47,066 bases of DNA from Pleomorphomonas sp. (GCA_029976075.1 JARKNW010000130.1:1-47066), one strand, 5' to 3'; shown: positions 33,206 through 43,290, numbered from the stretch's first letter. Notes: generated by a model from the letters alone, not told the origin. Made by a program: numbers and translations.

Positions 33206-34719
33206 CCGAAACGGTTCTCGAGATCGACCGCGTCAGCAAGAGCTTCGGCGACAACAAGGCCAACGACGCCATTTCCATGACGCTGGCGCGGGGCGAGATC
33301 GTTGCGCTGCTTGGCGAGAACGGCGCCGGCAAGACCACGCTCATGAGCATCCTGTTCGGTCATTACATGCCCGATGAAGGAAACATACGGGTCCATGGTG
33401 CCAATCTGCCGCCCGGCAAGCCGCGCGCTGCTATTCATGCCGGCATCGGCATGGTCCACCAGCATTTTTCGCTGGCGCCCAATCTGACGGTGCTCGAGAA
33501 CGTCATGACCGGCACCGAAAAGCTGTGGCGCTTCCGTTCGGAAACCGGTCGCGCCAGGGCGAAGCTGAAGTCGCTTGCCGAGCGTTTCGGCCTTGCCGTC
33601 GATCCCGACGCCCGTCTCGGCGATCTGTCGGTTGGCGAACAGCAGCGCGTCGAGATTCTGAAGGCGCTCTACAACGACGCGCGTATCCTGATCCTCGACG
33701 AGCCGACGGCGGTTCTGACCAATCTTGAGGCGGAGACACTGTTCGGCACCCTGAAGGAAATGGCCCGGCAGGGACTGTCCCTGATCTTCATCTCGCACAA
33801 GCTCGATGAAGTGATGGCCGCTGCCGATCGTGTCGTCGTGCTGCGCGGTGGCAGGCTGGTTGCCGAGCGTCGGACGGCGGATACCTCGAGGGGGGAACTG
33901 GCCGAGCTCATGGTCGGTCATCGGGTCACCAGGCCGATGCGCGAGGCCCACGAACGCGGCGAGGCGGTGTTGGAGGCGGCCGCCGTTTCGGTGCGCATCG
34001 ATGGCGTCGATCGGCTGAAGGAGGTCAGTTTTCGACTGCATGCCGGTGAGGTATTGGGCATCATCGGCGTCTCCGGCAACGGCCAGACGGCACTCGCCGG
34101 CCTGCTATCCGGGACGCTGACCCGCAGTTCCGGCGACATCCTCCTCTATGGCGAGGCGATCGGAGATCTCTCTGTAGCCGACACGGTTGCAGCCGGTATC
34201 GGCCGCATTCCGGAGGATCGTACCCGTGAGGGAGCGATCGGCGAGATGGCAATCTGGGAAAATGCCGTGCTCGAACGCCTCGATGAACGCCGGTTTTCGC
34301 GCCATGGTCTCGTCGATCGCAAGGCTGCAATAGCTTTTGCTGATGGCATCGTTGGCAATTTCGACGTGCGGGGCGGTGGTCCGCTCACCCGCACACGCCT
34401 CCTGTCGGGTGGCAACATGCAGAAGCTGATCCTCGGCCGGAATCTCATCGAGCGGCCGCGCATCCTGATCGCCGCCCAGCCGGCACGCGGTCTCGACGAG
34501 GGAGCCGTCGCCGCCGTTCATGAACGCATTCTCGACGCCAGAAAGGCCGGCACAGCCGTGTTGCTCATTTCCGAAGACCTTGACGAGGTGATCGGGCTCG
34601 CCGATCGCATCCAGGCGATCGTTGGCGGCCGGCTATCGCCATCGGTTTCCGCCGACGAGGTCGATGCCCGCGCCCTCGGACTGATGATGGCGGGTGCCTG
34701 GAAGAAAGAGGCTGCCTGA
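33202..34719 (+). CDS. Double-domain ABC ATPase of the BMP-type importer
   Basis: 505 residues with two ABC cassettes, as in nucleoside/ribose importers. Domain 1: Walker A GENGAGKTT (about 39-47), signature LSVGEQQRVEIL, Walker B ILILDEPTAVLT. Domain 2 (from about residue 255): the degenerate Walker A GVSGNGQTA, signature LSGGNMQKLILGRNL and AAQPARGLD, where Gln replaces the usual acidic residue region, as is usual in this family. ATGA overlap with the amidase, 1-nt overlap with the permease after it. Confidence 0.95.
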   Translation: MTETVLEIDRVSKSFGDNKANDAISMTLARGEIVALLGENGAGKTTLMSILFGHYMPDEGNIRVHGANLPPGKPRAAIHAGIGMVHQHFSLAPNLTVLENVMTGTEKLWRFRSETGRARAKLKSLAERFGLAVDPDARLGDLSVGEQQRVEILKALYNDARILILDEPTAVLTNLEAETLFGTLKEMARQGLSLIFISHKLDEVMAAADRVVVLRGGRLVAERRTADTSRGELAELMVGHRVTRPMREAHERGEAVLEAAAVSVRIDGVDRLKEVSFRLHAGEVLGIIGVSGNGQTALAGLLSGTLTRSSGDILLYGEAIGDLSVADTVAAGIGRIPEDRTREGAIGEMAIWENAVLERLDERRFSRHGLVDRKAAIAFADGIVGNFDVRGGGPLTRTRLLSGGNMQKLILGRNLIERPRILIAAQPARGLDEGAVAAVHERILDARKAGTAVLLISEDLDEVIGLADRIQAIVGGRLSPSVSADEVDARALGLMMAGAWKKEAA

Positions 34720-35768
34720 TGCGCTTTGAACGCCGCGAGCATCGTCCTCTCGCTCTGGTCATCCTGACTCCTCTGCTCGCCGTGGCCGCCGCCCTGGCCC
34801 TTTCCGGCATTCTGATCACCGCCGCTGGCGCTCCGGTTCTCGAGGCCTACTGGCGCATCCTGATGGGGGCGTTCGGGTCTCGCCTGTCGACCACCGAAAC
34901 GCTGACGCGGGCGACGCCCCTGATGCTCACCGGTCTTGCCGCCGCCGTGGCCTTTCGGGCGCGTGTCTGGAACATCGGAGGCGAGGGGCAGTTCTATCTC
35001 GGCGCCATCGCCGTTGCCGCCGTCGGTTCCCAGCTTCTGGCGACTGCTCCCGGTTATCTATCGATCCCCCTGTTGTTGGTGACCGGGGCCATCGCCGGCA
35101 TGGTCTTGCTGATCATCCCATTGTGGCTGAGGCTCCGCTTTTCGGTCGACGAGGTGGTGACCAGCCTTCTGTTGAACTTCGTCGCCGTGCTTGTGGTATC
35201 CATGCTGATCGACGGACCGCTGAAGGACCCCTTGGCGTTCGGCTGGCCGCAGAGTCAGGCGGTGCCGGATGTGGCTATGCTGCCCAAGCTGGTGTTCCGT
35301 TCACGTCTGCACTGGGGCTTCGGCATCGCGCTCATCCTGGCTTTCGTCATCCACTTCGTTCAGAGCCGTACCGTGTTCGGACTGAAGTCGCGCGCTGCCG
35401 GCCTCAATCCGGAAGGGGCGGTGTTCGCCGGCGTGCCGCTTGCCAGAACCTTGCTTCTGGTCGCCTGCGTGTCCGGTGGCCTCGCCGGCCTTGCCGGGGC
35501 GATCGAAGTCATGGGCGTCAAAGGCTACGTCACCACCGATCTGTCGCCGGGGTTTGGCTATTCCGGCATCGTCGTTGCCATGCTGGCCGGCCTCCACCCG
35601 CTTGGTGTCGTGCTGGCGGCGCTGTTTACAGCCACCATGTTCGTGGGCGCTGACGGCATGAGCCGTGCCTTGAAGATTCCGAGCTACATCGCCGATGTCA
35701 CTGTGGCGTTGTCGCTGATCACCATGCTGGTGGCGGTGTTCTTTGCCCAATACAGGATCCGTCGATGA
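34719..35768 (+). CDS. ABC importer permease of the BMP-type system (first)
   Basis: 349 residues, branched-chain/ribose-type permease fold (BPD_transp_2) with about ten helices. Family wording: FRARVWNIGGEGQFYLGAIA (about 80-99), RFSVDEVVTSLLLNFVAVL and GFGYSGIVVAMLAGLHPLGV. It shares 1 nt with the ATPase stop and an ATGA with the next permease. Confidence 0.94.
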   Translation: MRFERREHRPLALVILTPLLAVAAALALSGILITAAGAPVLEAYWRILMGAFGSRLSTTETLTRATPLMLTGLAAAVAFRARVWNIGGEGQFYLGAIAVAAVGSQLLATAPGYLSIPLLLVTGAIAGMVLLIIPLWLRLRFSVDEVVTSLLLNFVAVLVVSMLIDGPLKDPLAFGWPQSQAVPDVAMLPKLVFRSRLHWGFGIALILAFVIHFVQSRTVFGLKSRAAGLNPEGAVFAGVPLARTLLLVACVSGGLAGLAGAIEVMGVKGYVTTDLSPGFGYSGIVVAMLAGLHPLGVVLAALFTATMFVGADGMSRALKIPSYIADVTVALSLITMLVAVFFAQYRIRR

Positions 35769-36706
35769 GCACCTTTCTCGACATCATTGCTTCGGTCGGC
35801 CTCTGGGGGGCGGTGCTCAGGATCGCCACGCCGTTGATCTTCGGGACCCTTGGCGCATTGCTGTGTGAACGGGCCGGTGTGCTCAACCTGGGCATAGAGG
35901 GCATCATGACCTTCGGGGCGATGATCGGCTGGCTCGCCGTCTTTCATGGCGCCGATCTCTGGACTGGCCTCTTGGTTGCTGCCCTCGCTGGCGCCGTCTT
36001 CGGCTTGCTACATGCCGCCCTGACCGTGACGCTCGGCCTTTCGCAGCACGTATCAGGTCTAGGCGTGACCCTGTTCGCTTCGAGCCTCAGTTACTATCTC
36101 TTCCGCCTGATCGTGCCGCTTGCCGGCTCGCCGCCGACCGTCGTTCCTTTCGCCCCGGTCAACGTGCCGGGCCTTGCCGATCTGCCGTTCATCGGGCCGG
36201 TGCTGTCGGCGCAAACGCCGCCAACCTATCTGGCACTCTTTCTTGCCCTGCTGCTCGCGTACGTCGTGTTTCGCACGCCGCTCGGTCTCGCCATCCGCAT
36301 GACCGGCGAGAACCCGCATGCCGCCGAGGCGCAGGGCGTCAATCCGATGGTGGTGCGCTATGGAGCGGTGGTTGCCGGATCGGCCTTGATGGCGGTGGGC
36401 GGCGCCTTTCTGACGCTGTCGGCCTTCAATAGCTTCTTCCCGACCATGGTGCAGGGGCGCGGCTGGATCTGCATCGCGCTCGTCGTCTTCGCCTCTTGGC
36501 GGCCCGGACGCGCGTTGTTTGGCGCGCTGCTGTTCGCTTTCTTCGATGCCTTCCAGTTGCGCTTGCAGACGGCGGTGGACGGGGTGCCCTATCAGGTATT
36601 CCTCATGACACCCTACATCCTGTCCATCGTCGCACTCAGCGTCATGGCACGTCGCGCTCGGGTACCGCAGGCTCTCATGCAGCCTTATCGGCGAGGCGAG
36701 CGCTGA
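35765..36706 (+). CDS. ABC importer permease of the BMP-type system (second)
   Basis: 313 residues, same family as the preceding permease and its partner. LLCERAGVLNLGIEGIMTFG (about 36-55) and GENPHAAEAQGVNPMVVRYGAV (quoted in part: ENPHAAEAQGVNP) are typical of the second nucleoside-importer permease. Last gene of the operon; only 3 bp from the stop of the convergent small gene and no terminator seen between. Confidence 0.94.
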   Translation: MSTFLDIIASVGLWGAVLRIATPLIFGTLGALLCERAGVLNLGIEGIMTFGAMIGWLAVFHGADLWTGLLVAALAGAVFGLLHAALTVTLGLSQHVSGLGVTLFASSLSYYLFRLIVPLAGSPPTVVPFAPVNVPGLADLPFIGPVLSAQTPPTYLALFLALLLAYVVFRTPLGLAIRMTGENPHAAEAQGVNPMVVRYGAVVAGSALMAVGGAFLTLSAFNSFFPTMVQGRGWICIALVVFASWRPGRALFGALLFAFFDAFQLRLQTAVDGVPYQVFLMTPYILSIVALSVMARRARVPQALMQPYRRGER

Positions 36707-36709
36707 GTC

Positions 36710-37030
36710 TTACGCGTACTGGTGGATGGAAATGGTGCGCCTCGGCAGCAGATAGGTCCACGCAAGCGCGCCGAACAGACTTCCTCTCCGCTTGCCCTTC
36801 CTGAACTGAGGGTAACTTGCAAAGCTGTAGCTTGAGTTCAGGCGTCCGGTCCGCGACAGCCAATCCTCGAAATCGTTGAGGATCAGTCCGCGCGCCACAT
36901 CCCGATCACCCTTGGCCAGACCAAGAGCCACGGTCGCAATCTCGTCGAGGCCATCGACCGGACAATCAGCGGTCTGGCTTCGGACCAGGCTAGCATCCAC
37001 TCGAGCGATGAGTTCCCGCGGAAATTTCAT
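36710..37030 (-). CDS. Hypothetical protein, 106 residues
   Basis: Start at 37030 with AAAGGAGAG ideally placed; codon usage looks like its neighbours. The N-terminus MKFPRELIARVDASLVRSQ is a likely amphipathic helix, followed by an acidic helical part (VDGLDEIATVALGLAKGDRD, EDWLSRTGRL) and a basic, Ser/Tyr-rich C-terminus (FRKGKRRGSLFGALAWTYLL). No membrane segment is convincing, no family recognised. It stands alone between the BMP operon and a small membrane protein gene. Confidence 0.65.
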   Translation of the reverse strand: MKFPRELIARVDASLVRSQTADCPVDGLDEIATVALGLAKGDRDVARGLILNDFEDWLSRTGRLNSSYSFASYPQFRKGKRRGSLFGALAWTYLLPRRTISIHQYA

Positions 37031-37270
37031 CGATCTCTCCTTTCGCAAAGCCACCCTACGCCTCTGCAAATAACATGACTTTGCGATATGACAACGTGGA
37101 CATTTGGCAGAATCGACCAAAGCGCGGCCTTCGGTAACTGAATGGTTGCCGACCTAGTCGGAACTTCCCACTCCCAAAGTGAGGTTAGCCAGACGAGCGG
37201 CGCCAAACGCTATGCGTGTATATGAAATCCCCTATATATCGAATCGGAGTCGGGCACCGACGGGGAAATG

Positions 37271-37299
37271 AAAAAGGGCGCTGCCATAGCCGCGCCCTT
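37271..37299 (-). terminator. Intrinsic terminator of the small membrane protein gene
   Basis: AAGGGCGC (37274-37281) and GCGCCCTT (37292-37299) form a perfect 8-bp stem; on the minus strand it runs into TTTTT (37271-37275 side). It is 28 bp beyond the stop codon of the gene at 37327-37602. The rest of 37031-37270 shows no gene. Confidence 0.8.
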
Positions 37300-37326
37300 G
37301 ATCAGCATCGTTTGTCGAGAATGAGG

Positions 37327-37602
37327 TCAGAAGCTGCCGCTGTCACGCAGCGAGTGTTCGACACGCAGGATGCGGCGGGTCAGCGTTGCCGACAACACCA
37401 GCCCGGGAACTGCCATCACGCAGACAAAGATCACGATCGGCGTCTCGCCAAGACCGAGCATGCTGCCGATCGCCCACGCAAACGCGACGATGGCTCCGAG
37501 CATCTCCGAGACGATCAGCAACGTCGCACCGACCGCCGAGATGACGGCGTCTGTCTTGGTGTAACGAATTTCGTGGGGCAGATCGTCGGTCTTGACCAGC
37601 AT
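37327..37602 (-). CDS. Small membrane protein, two to three helices, unknown function
   Basis: 91 residues from the ATG at 37602 (AGGA about 11 nt upstream, weak); an upstream ATG at 37680 would add a basic low-complexity leader. Hydrophobic segments at about 20-48 (AVISAVGATLLIVSEMLGAIVAFAWAIG, given in part) and 53-77, then a basic tail RRILRVEHSLRDSGSF. A good terminator downstream supports a real transcript. No family recognised. Confidence 0.6.
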   Translation of the reverse strand: MLVKTDDLPHEIRYTKTDAVISAVGATLLIVSEMLGAIVAFAWAIGSMLGLGETPIVIFVCVMAVPGLVLSATLTRRILRVEHSLRDSGSF

Positions 37603-37779
37603 GTAACTACATCCTGCATGCCGCCGCCTACGCGGCGCGTTGTTGGCGCGCATCAAGGGCCAGCGACGACCCGCTGTCAAGTGCGGAGGGCATCAAACTG
37701 AAAATCGTCCGAGGCCAAATGCAACGGCCGGCACGGGATGGACCCGCGCCGGCCGATAAAGTCACTCAGGGGAGGAAGA

Positions 37780-39921
37780 TCACTCGCCCTTGGGCTCGGC
37801 AGGCTTCTCTTCCTGCTTGATCTCCTGGCCGGTGGCCTGATCGACCACCTTCATCGACAGGCGTACCTTGCCGCGCTCGTCAAAGCCCATCAGCTTCACC
37901 CACACCTTGTCGCCTTCCTTGACGACGTCCTTGACGTTCTGGACGCGCTGCGGGGCGAGCTGGGAGACGTGGACGAGGCCGTCGCGGGTGCCGAAGAAAT
38001 TGACGAAGGCGCCGAAGTCGACGCACTTCACGACGGTGCCCTCGTAGATGGCACCGATTTCCGGCTCGGCGGCGATACCCTTCACCCAGTTCATGGCGGC
38101 GGTGATCGCCTTGAGATCGGACGAAGCGAACTTGACGGTGCCGTCATCCTGGATGTCGATCTTGGCGCCGGTCTTCTCGACGATCTCGCGGATGACCTTG
38201 CCGCCCGAACCGATCACTTCGCGGATCTTGTCGGGGTTGATCTTCATCACTTCGATGCGCGGAGCATGCTCGCCGATCGACGAGCGGGCACCGGTGATCG
38301 CCTTGGCCATCTCGCCGAGGATGTGCTCGCGACCACCCTTGGCCTGGGCCAGGGCGACCTTCATGATCTCCTCGGTGATGCCGGTGATCTTGATGTCCAT
38401 CTGCAGCGAGGTGATGCCCTGCGCCGTGCCGGCCACCTTGAAATCCATGTCGCCGAGGTGGTCCTCATCGCCCAGGATGTCGGAGAGCACGGCGAAGCGC
38501 TCACCTTCCTTGATGAGGCCCATGGCGATGCCGGCGGTCGGTGCCTTCATCGGCACGCCGGCGTCCATGAGAGCCAGCGAGGAACCGCAGACGGTGGCCA
38601 TCGACGACGAGCCGTTCGACTCGGTGATCTCCGACACCACGCGGATGGTGTAGGGGAACTCGTGATGGGCCGGCAGTTCCGGATGAATGGCGCGCCAGGC
38701 AAGCTTGCCATGACCGATCTCACGACGGCCGGGCGAACCGATGCGGCCGGTCTCGCCGACGGAGAAGGGCGGGAAGTTGTAATGAAGCAGGAAGCGTTCC
38801 TTGCGGGTGCCTTCCAGCGTCTCGATGAACTGCTCGTCCTCGCCGGTACCGAGAGTGGCAACCACGAGGGCCTGAGTCTCGCCGCGGGTAAACAGCGCCG
38901 AACCATGGGCGCGCGGCAGAACGCCAACCTGGGCGACGATCGGACGAACCGTCTTGAGATCGCGGCCATCGATCCGGTGGCCGGTGTCCAGGATGTTCCA
39001 ACGAACGATCTTGGCCTGCAGGTCATGGAAAACCGTAGCGACGGTTTCCTTGTCGAAGCGCGGCTCGGCGCCTTCCGGGAACAGTTCGCCCATCACCTTG
39101 GCGCGGGCGGCGTCAACGGCGGCGTAACGCTCCTGCTTGGCGGTGATCTTGTAGGCGGCTCGAAGGTCGGTCTCGGCGATGCCGAGAACGGCGGACTCGA
39201 TCTCCGAGACGTCGGGAGCTGCGAACTCGCGCGGCTCCTTGGCGGCGCGCTCGGCCAGACGGATGATGGCATCGATCACCGGCTGGAAGCCGCGGTGACC
39301 GAACATCACGGCGCCGAGCATGGTGTCTTCGTCGAGTTCCTGGGCTTCCGACTCGACCATCAGCACGGCATCGCCCGTACCGGCGACGACGAGGTCGAGC
39401 TTGCTCTCGGCCATCTTGTCGACCGGCGGATTGAGGACGTAGGCACCCTCGATCAGGCCTACGCGGGCAGCGCCCACCGGGCCCATGAAGGGCACGCCGG
39501 AGATGGTCAGCGCCGCCGAGGCTGCGACGAGAGCAAGTATATCAGGCGCATTTTCCATGTCGTGGCTGAGAACCGTGACGATCACCTGGGTGTCGCACTT
39601 GTAGCCATCGGGGAACAGCGGGCGGATCGGGCGGTCGATCAGGCGCGAAATAAGCACTTCGTGCTCGGCCGGACGGCCTTCGCGCTTGAAATAGCCACCG
39701 GGGATCTTGCCGGCGGCAAAGGCCTTTTCTTCGTAATTGACGGTCAGGGGAAAAAAGTCCTGGCCGGGCTTCGGCTGCTTCGCAGAAACGACGGTGGCGA
39801 GGACCGACGTTTCACCGAGCGTCGCGAGCACCGCGCCATCGGCCTGGCGAGCAACACGGCCCGTCTCGAGGGTCAGCTTCTGGCCGGCCCAGTCGATCTC
39901 GACTTTATGGATATCGAACAT
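37780..39921 (-). CDS. pnp: Polyribonucleotide nucleotidyltransferase (PNPase)
   Basis: 713 residues from ATG 39921, close to the usual 700-715. Two RNase PH domains (about 10-140 and 315-450) joined by a helical domain, then a KH domain with [15 protein letters not shown] and an S1 domain beginning [35 protein letters not shown] and [10 protein letters not shown] mark the catalytic second PH domain. It degrades RNA phosphorolytically 3' to 5' and is a degradosome component. Follows rpsO as in most bacteria; the 281-bp gap carries several hairpins. Confidence 0.98.
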   Translation of the reverse strand: MFDIHKVEIDWAGQKLTLETGRVARQADGAVLATLGETSVLATVVSAKQPKPGQDFFPLTVNYEEKAFAAGKIPGGYFKREGRPAEHEVLISRLIDRPIRPLFPDGYKCDTQVIVTVLSHDMENAPDILALVAASAALTISGVPFMGPVGAARVGLIEGAYVLNPPVDKMAESKLDLVVAGTGDAVLMVESEAQELDEDTMLGAVMFGHRGFQPVIDAIIRLAERAAKEPREFAAPDVSEIESAVLGIAETDLRAAYKITAKQERYAAVDAARAKVMGELFPEGAEPRFDKETVATVFHDLQAKIVRWNILDTGHRIDGRDLKTVRPIVAQVGVLPRAHGSALFTRGETQALVVATLGTGEDEQFIETLEGTRKERFLLHYNFPPFSVGETGRIGSPGRREIGHGKLAWRAIHPELPAHHEFPYTIRVVSEITESNGSSSMATVCGSSLALMDAGVPMKAPTAGIAMGLIKEGERFAVLSDILGDEDHLGDMDFKVAGTAQGITSLQMDIKITGITEEIMKVALAQAKGGREHILGEMAKAITGARSSIGEHAPRIEVMKINPDKIREVIGSGGKVIREIVEKTGAKIDIQDDGTVKFASSDLKAITAAMNWVKGIAAEPEIGAIYEGTVVKCVDFGAFVNFFGTRDGLVHVSQLAPQRVQNVKDVVKEGDKVWVKLMGFDERGKVRLSMKVVDQATGQEIKQEEKPAEPKGE

Positions 39922-40202
39922 GCGTTTGTTCCGTTCTTGTCTGGTCCGGCGTGCGGCCCACGGGCAAGACGGCGAGAAGCTCCTTCCGGTTTCCGGAGCG
40001 AAGCGCCTGGCAATCCTGCCCCAGGGTGCGGAACACGCCGGAGCGGCGCTCACCCCGGCGGGGCGAAAGCGCCTGTCGTTCTTGCCCGCTTCTGCGGGCG
40101 GACCCTACGCCCTTGTTCAGGGCGGCGGGAAACTGGAGCCACCCCGGCATGCCGCGGCGGCGGAAGGGGAGGGCAGCAAGCCGCCCATCCCCCGAAACTC
40201 CG
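39922..40202 (-). other. rpsO-pnp intergenic region with several stem-loops
   Basis: No gene is supported here. Perfect short stems: GCCCGC (40084-40089) / GCGGGC (40094-40099), and CGCCCT (40108-40113) / AGGGCG (40119-40124); a further GC-rich stem is possible near 39977-39997. In E. coli the same gap contains an RNase III-processed hairpin through which PNPase represses its own synthesis; a similar role here is inference. Confidence 0.5.
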
Positions 40203-40472
40203 TCAGCGGCGCAGGCCGAGGCGGTTGATCAGCGCGGCATAACGCCCGGCGTCCTTGCGCTTCAGGTAGTCCAGAAGCTGACGACGCTGGCTCACCAGCT
40301 TCAGAAGACCACGGCGGGAATGGTTGTCCTTGACGTGGCTCTTGAAGTGCTCGGTAAGGTTGGCGATGCGCTCGGAAAGGATCGCGACCTGGACTTCCGG
40401 CGAACCGGTGTCGCCCTCGAGGGTGGCGTATTCCTTGATGAGAGCGGCCTTGCGCTCGGCAGTGATCGACAT
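40203..40472 (-). CDS. rpsO: 30S ribosomal protein S15
   Basis: 89 residues, the usual size, from ATG 40472 with AAGGAGT upstream. Signature region [17 protein letters not shown] (about 21-37) and [20 protein letters not shown] (49-69) bind 16S rRNA. It starts 148 bp after truB on the same strand, so it probably has its own promoter in that gap, where none could be pinpointed. Confidence 0.98.
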   Translation of the reverse strand: MSITAERKAALIKEYATLEGDTGSPEVQVAILSERIANLTEHFKSHVKDNHSRRGLLKLVSQRRQLLDYLKRKDAGRYAALINRLGLRR

Positions 40473-40619
40473 CGGTGACTCCTTGTCGTTGGATAACAAA
40501 AATGGCCCGGCCGGGATGTCGTCCAGCCGGGTCGGTGCAACCTGTGTTGTCAGGTTGCGGCTTCTCTACAGGAAAATGCCTCCGAAAGCCAGCGGCAATC
40601 CGAAGCCGGCCAAGGGGCC

Positions 40620-41531
40620 TCAGTCGGGCAGGATCAGGCGGATCGGCTTCAACTCGCCATGCTCCACCTTGGCGATTGCCATCAGTCGGCCGCGCTCGAA
40701 CACGCCTACGGCGTCTTCTTCCACTGGCGCATCGCGACCGCGCAACAAAACCGGATTGCCATTCCTGAGCCGGACGGCCTGGTCGGATGTGACATCGAGC
40801 TGGGGCAGTTCGGCGAGAGCCGCTTCGATGGGGGTCAGAAGCGACAGTGCATCGCCATCCGCCTCGAGGGCGGCCTGCAAGGCATCGAGGGTGACCATGT
40901 CTTCCTCGCCGAATGGCCCGACGATGAGGCGGCGAAGCTCTATCACATGGCCGGCCGTCTCGAGGCGACGCCCCATGTCGCGAGCGATGGCGCGCACATA
41001 GGTTCCCTTGCCGCATTCCGCCTCGAAGATGGCGGTGTCGGCGTCGGGGCAGTCGATCAGATCGAGGCGGTGGATGGTGACGGGGCGCGCTTCGAGTTCA
41101 ACCGTCTCTCCGGCGCGCGCGAGGTCATAGGCACGCTCTCCATCGACCTTGATGGCCGAGAAGGCTGGCGGTGTCTGCAAGATCTCGCCCTCGAACTCGT
41201 CGAGCACGGCGTCGATCTCCTCCGCCGTCGGCCGGTGGTCGGAGGCGCGAACCACCTCGCCTTCGGCATCGTCCGTCGAGGTTTCCGCGCCCCAGCGCAC
41301 CGTGAAGCGATAGAGCTTGTCGCCGTCCATCACGTAGGGAACGGTCTTGGTCGCCTCTCCCAGGGCGATCGGCAACATGCCGGAGGCCAACGGGTCCAGC
41401 GTACCGGCATGCCCCGCCTTGGGCGTGCCGAAGATACGCTTCATGGCGCCAACGGCCTGCGTCGATGTCATGCCATAGGGCTTGTCGAGCACCACCCAGC
41501 CGTGGACCGTGCCTTTTTTCTTGCGTGCCAT
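40620..41531 (-). CDS. truB: tRNA pseudouridine-55 synthase
   Basis: 303 residues from ATG 41531 ([18 protein letters not shown]). The catalytic aspartate is Asp46 in [11 protein letters not shown]. Other TruB motifs: [48 protein letters not shown] and [15 protein letters not shown]. It modifies U55 in the T-loop of tRNAs. Normally it directly follows rbfA; here two unrelated genes stand in between and the nearest one is on the opposite strand, so truB needs a separate promoter within 41532-41720. Confidence 0.97.
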   Translation of the reverse strand: MARKKKGTVHGWVVLDKPYGMTSTQAVGAMKRIFGTPKAGHAGTLDPLASGMLPIALGEATKTVPYVMDGDKLYRFTVRWGAETSTDDAEGEVVRASDHRPTAEEIDAVLDEFEGEILQTPPAFSAIKVDGERAYDLARAGETVELEARPVTIHRLDLIDCPDADTAIFEAECGKGTYVRAIARDMGRRLETAGHVIELRRLIVGPFGEEDMVTLDALQAALEADGDALSLLTPIEAALAELPQLDVTSDQAVRLRNGNPVLLRGRDAPVEEDAVGVFERGRLMAIAKVEHGELKPIRLILPD

Positions 41532-41587
41532 ACCTGGTTCCTGCATGCGCCGGCCGGGGATGGAACCCGGCGAGGCGATAAAGACGG

Positions 41588-41603
41588 CGGACAACCTTGT
41601 CCG
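41588..41603. other. Inverted repeat in the truB/DMT divergent region
   Basis: CGGACAA-CC-TTGTCCG, perfect 7-bp arms, midway between the divergent truB (start 41531) and DMT transporter (start 41721) genes. Could be a regulator site; no protein can be named. Confidence 0.35.
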
Positions 41604-41720
41604 GAAGGCGCCGCTCCTACACCGGTGACCGGAGGAAGGCAAGGCCCGGAAGATTGCGGGACCATCGCCACCGTGGAAAGGTGAGAAGATGCTGCACGTC
41701 AGCGAATCTCTGGAGTTCAA

Positions 41721-42557
41721 ATGTCGCTCGGTGTCTTTGTCGCGGTACTGGCAGCCGCTCTCGTCCACGCTGGCTGGAATGTGCTTGTCAAAGGAGCTGC
41801 CGACAAACTTGCCATGACCATATCGGTGGCGGTCGGCGCCGGTCTGGTCGCCGCGCTCGTTCTGCCGTTCCTGCCGCTGCCGTCACCGGATAGCTGGCCG
41901 TTTCTCGGCATTTCGGTGCTGCTTCAGAGCGTCTACTATCTCCTGATCGCCCGTGCCTATCGCATCGCCGACATGAGCCTTGCCTATCCTCTGATGCGCG
42001 GTGCGGCACCGGTCGTCGTGGCACTGTTCGGCGCCGTCGTCTTCGGCGAGGTGCTGGTGGGTGGACAATGGCTGGCGGTCGGTCTGATCTCCGGTGGTGT
42101 CGTCGCTCTCGCCCTTGGAGCCTTCCGGCAGCAGCCGTTGGCCATCGCCGGCGTCGTCGCCGCTCTCTGCAACGCGATGGTGATTGCCGCCTATACTCTG
42201 GTAGATGCGAGCGGAGCCCGGCTTTCCGGCGCACCTATCGCCTACGCCTTGCTGCTCGCCGTGTTGACGGGGGTGGTGACCGTGGTCATGGCGCTCACAG
42301 GCGGAGCGCGTCCGAACATTGATCTGCGGACACTGGGGCTCGGCGTGATAGGAGGCGCGGCAACGACGCTCTCTTACGGCGTTGCGCTCTGGGCAATGAC
42401 GCGGGCTCCGGTTGCTCCGGTTGCCGCCCTGAGAGAAACCTCGATCATCTTCGCCCTGGTGTTGTCGCGGTTGGTGTTTGCCGAGAGGGTTGGTGGCAAA
42501 CGCTTCGCCGCCGCCTTTCTCGTGATGGCCGGTGTGGCGGCGTTGCGCCTTTCCTGA
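41721..42557 (+). CDS. DMT-superfamily (EamA-type) transporter
   Basis: 278 residues, about ten membrane helices in two repeats. EamA wording: [18 protein letters not shown] (15-32), [20 protein letters not shown] (about 79-98) and [20 protein letters not shown] (about 231-250). Members export metabolites such as amino acids or other small compounds; the substrate is not predictable. It is the only plus-strand gene in the infB-pnp block, inserted between rbfA/GST and truB, and convergent with the GST gene (2 bp apart). GGAG lies 6-9 nt before the ATG. Confidence 0.9.
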   Translation: MSLGVFVAVLAAALVHAGWNVLVKGAADKLAMTISVAVGAGLVAALVLPFLPLPSPDSWPFLGISVLLQSVYYLLIARAYRIADMSLAYPLMRGAAPVVVALFGAVVFGEVLVGGQWLAVGLISGGVVALALGAFRQQPLAIAGVVAALCNAMVIAAYTLVDASGARLSGAPIAYALLLAVLTGVVTVVMALTGGARPNIDLRTLGLGVIGGAATTLSYGVALWAMTRAPVAPVAALRETSIIFALVLSRLVFAERVGGKRFAAAFLVMAGVAALRLS

Positions 42558-42559
42558 CG

Positions 42560-43201
42560 TCAACCCGCCGCGGCATCGCGAGCGGTGAGCAATGCGGCTT
42601 CGTCGGCCTGTGCCTTCCGAAAGGCTGGACGGCCGGTAACTCGTTCGAGGTAGGCAGCGATCTCGGGCGTCTTTTCGAAAATGCCGAAACTGGTCACCCA
42701 GAGGAGGGCGGCGCCCCAAAGCGCGTCGGCCGCCGAGAAGTGGTGCCCCAGCCAGAATGGGGCTGTGGTTTTCACATGCTCGTTGACGATCGCAACCACG
42801 GTTTCGTAGTCGGCATAGGGGGAGTTGTTGCGGGGCAGGGGTGGCCGCTTCATCGCGTGATCGACCAGCGCCGGTTCAAAGGCGGAGCCGTAGAACACCA
42901 TCCAGCGGAGGTAGTCTCCCCGGCGAGGATCATCAACTGGCGGCGCCAGCCCTGCCTCGGGAAAGATATCCGCAAGATAGAGCGCGATGGCGGCTTGCTC
43001 GGTTACCACGACGCCACGGTGGCTGATGGCCGGCACCTTCCCCATCGGATTGATCGAGAGATAGTCCGGGTTCCGTTGGTCGCCGCTCCGGATGTCCAGG
43101 ACATGCAGGTCATAGGGCGCGCCAAGCTCCTCCAAAAGGACTCGGGTGCCAAAGGCGCGGGTCTGCGGCGCGTAGTGAAAGGTAATGCGATTGTCGGTCA
43201 T
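42560..43201 (-). CDS. Glutathione S-transferase family protein
   Basis: 213 residues. N-terminal thioredoxin-like domain (ITFHYAPQTRAFGTRVLLEE; the cis-proline motif NPMGKVPAI near 51-59; VVVTEQAAIALYLAD with the glutathione-binding Glu-Gln) and an all-helical C-terminal domain (LGHHFSAADALWGAALLW). Cytoplasmic conjugation or thiol transfer is expected. The start has GGAGGGAG, overlapped by an imperfect hairpin at about 43214-43240. Placed between rbfA and the DMT gene. Confidence 0.92.
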   Translation of the reverse strand: MTDNRITFHYAPQTRAFGTRVLLEELGAPYDLHVLDIRSGDQRNPDYLSINPMGKVPAISHRGVVVTEQAAIALYLADIFPEAGLAPPVDDPRRGDYLRWMVFYGSAFEPALVDHAMKRPPLPRNNSPYADYETVVAIVNEHVKTTAPFWLGHHFSAADALWGAALLWVTSFGIFEKTPEIAAYLERVTGRPAFRKAQADEAALLTARDAAAG

Positions 43202-43268
43202 GAGGCTCCCTCCGCGTGGTCGCGCCTCGGCGCGTCCACGGGAGCTTCAGTCCAACCGCTGTCAGGAT

Positions 43269-43290
43269 CCGTCAGTTGCGCTGCTGACGG
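43269..43290 (-). other. Hairpin just after rbfA
   Basis: CCGTCAG (43269-43275) pairs with CTGACGG (43284-43290), 7 bp, 7 bp past the rbfA stop. No U-tract follows, so it is a weak terminator at best; it may protect the 3' end of the rbfA message. Confidence 0.35.

Noticed and set aside
37216..37701. A plus-strand frame of 161 codons opposite the small membrane protein gene
   Set aside because: Composition is unlike protein, while the opposite strand gives clear hydrophobic helices and has its own terminator.
37738..40242. An open plus-strand frame of more than 800 codons across the whole of pnp
   Set aside because: It is a mirror of pnp codon bias in GC-rich DNA; the opposite strand encodes an unmistakable PNPase with every domain.
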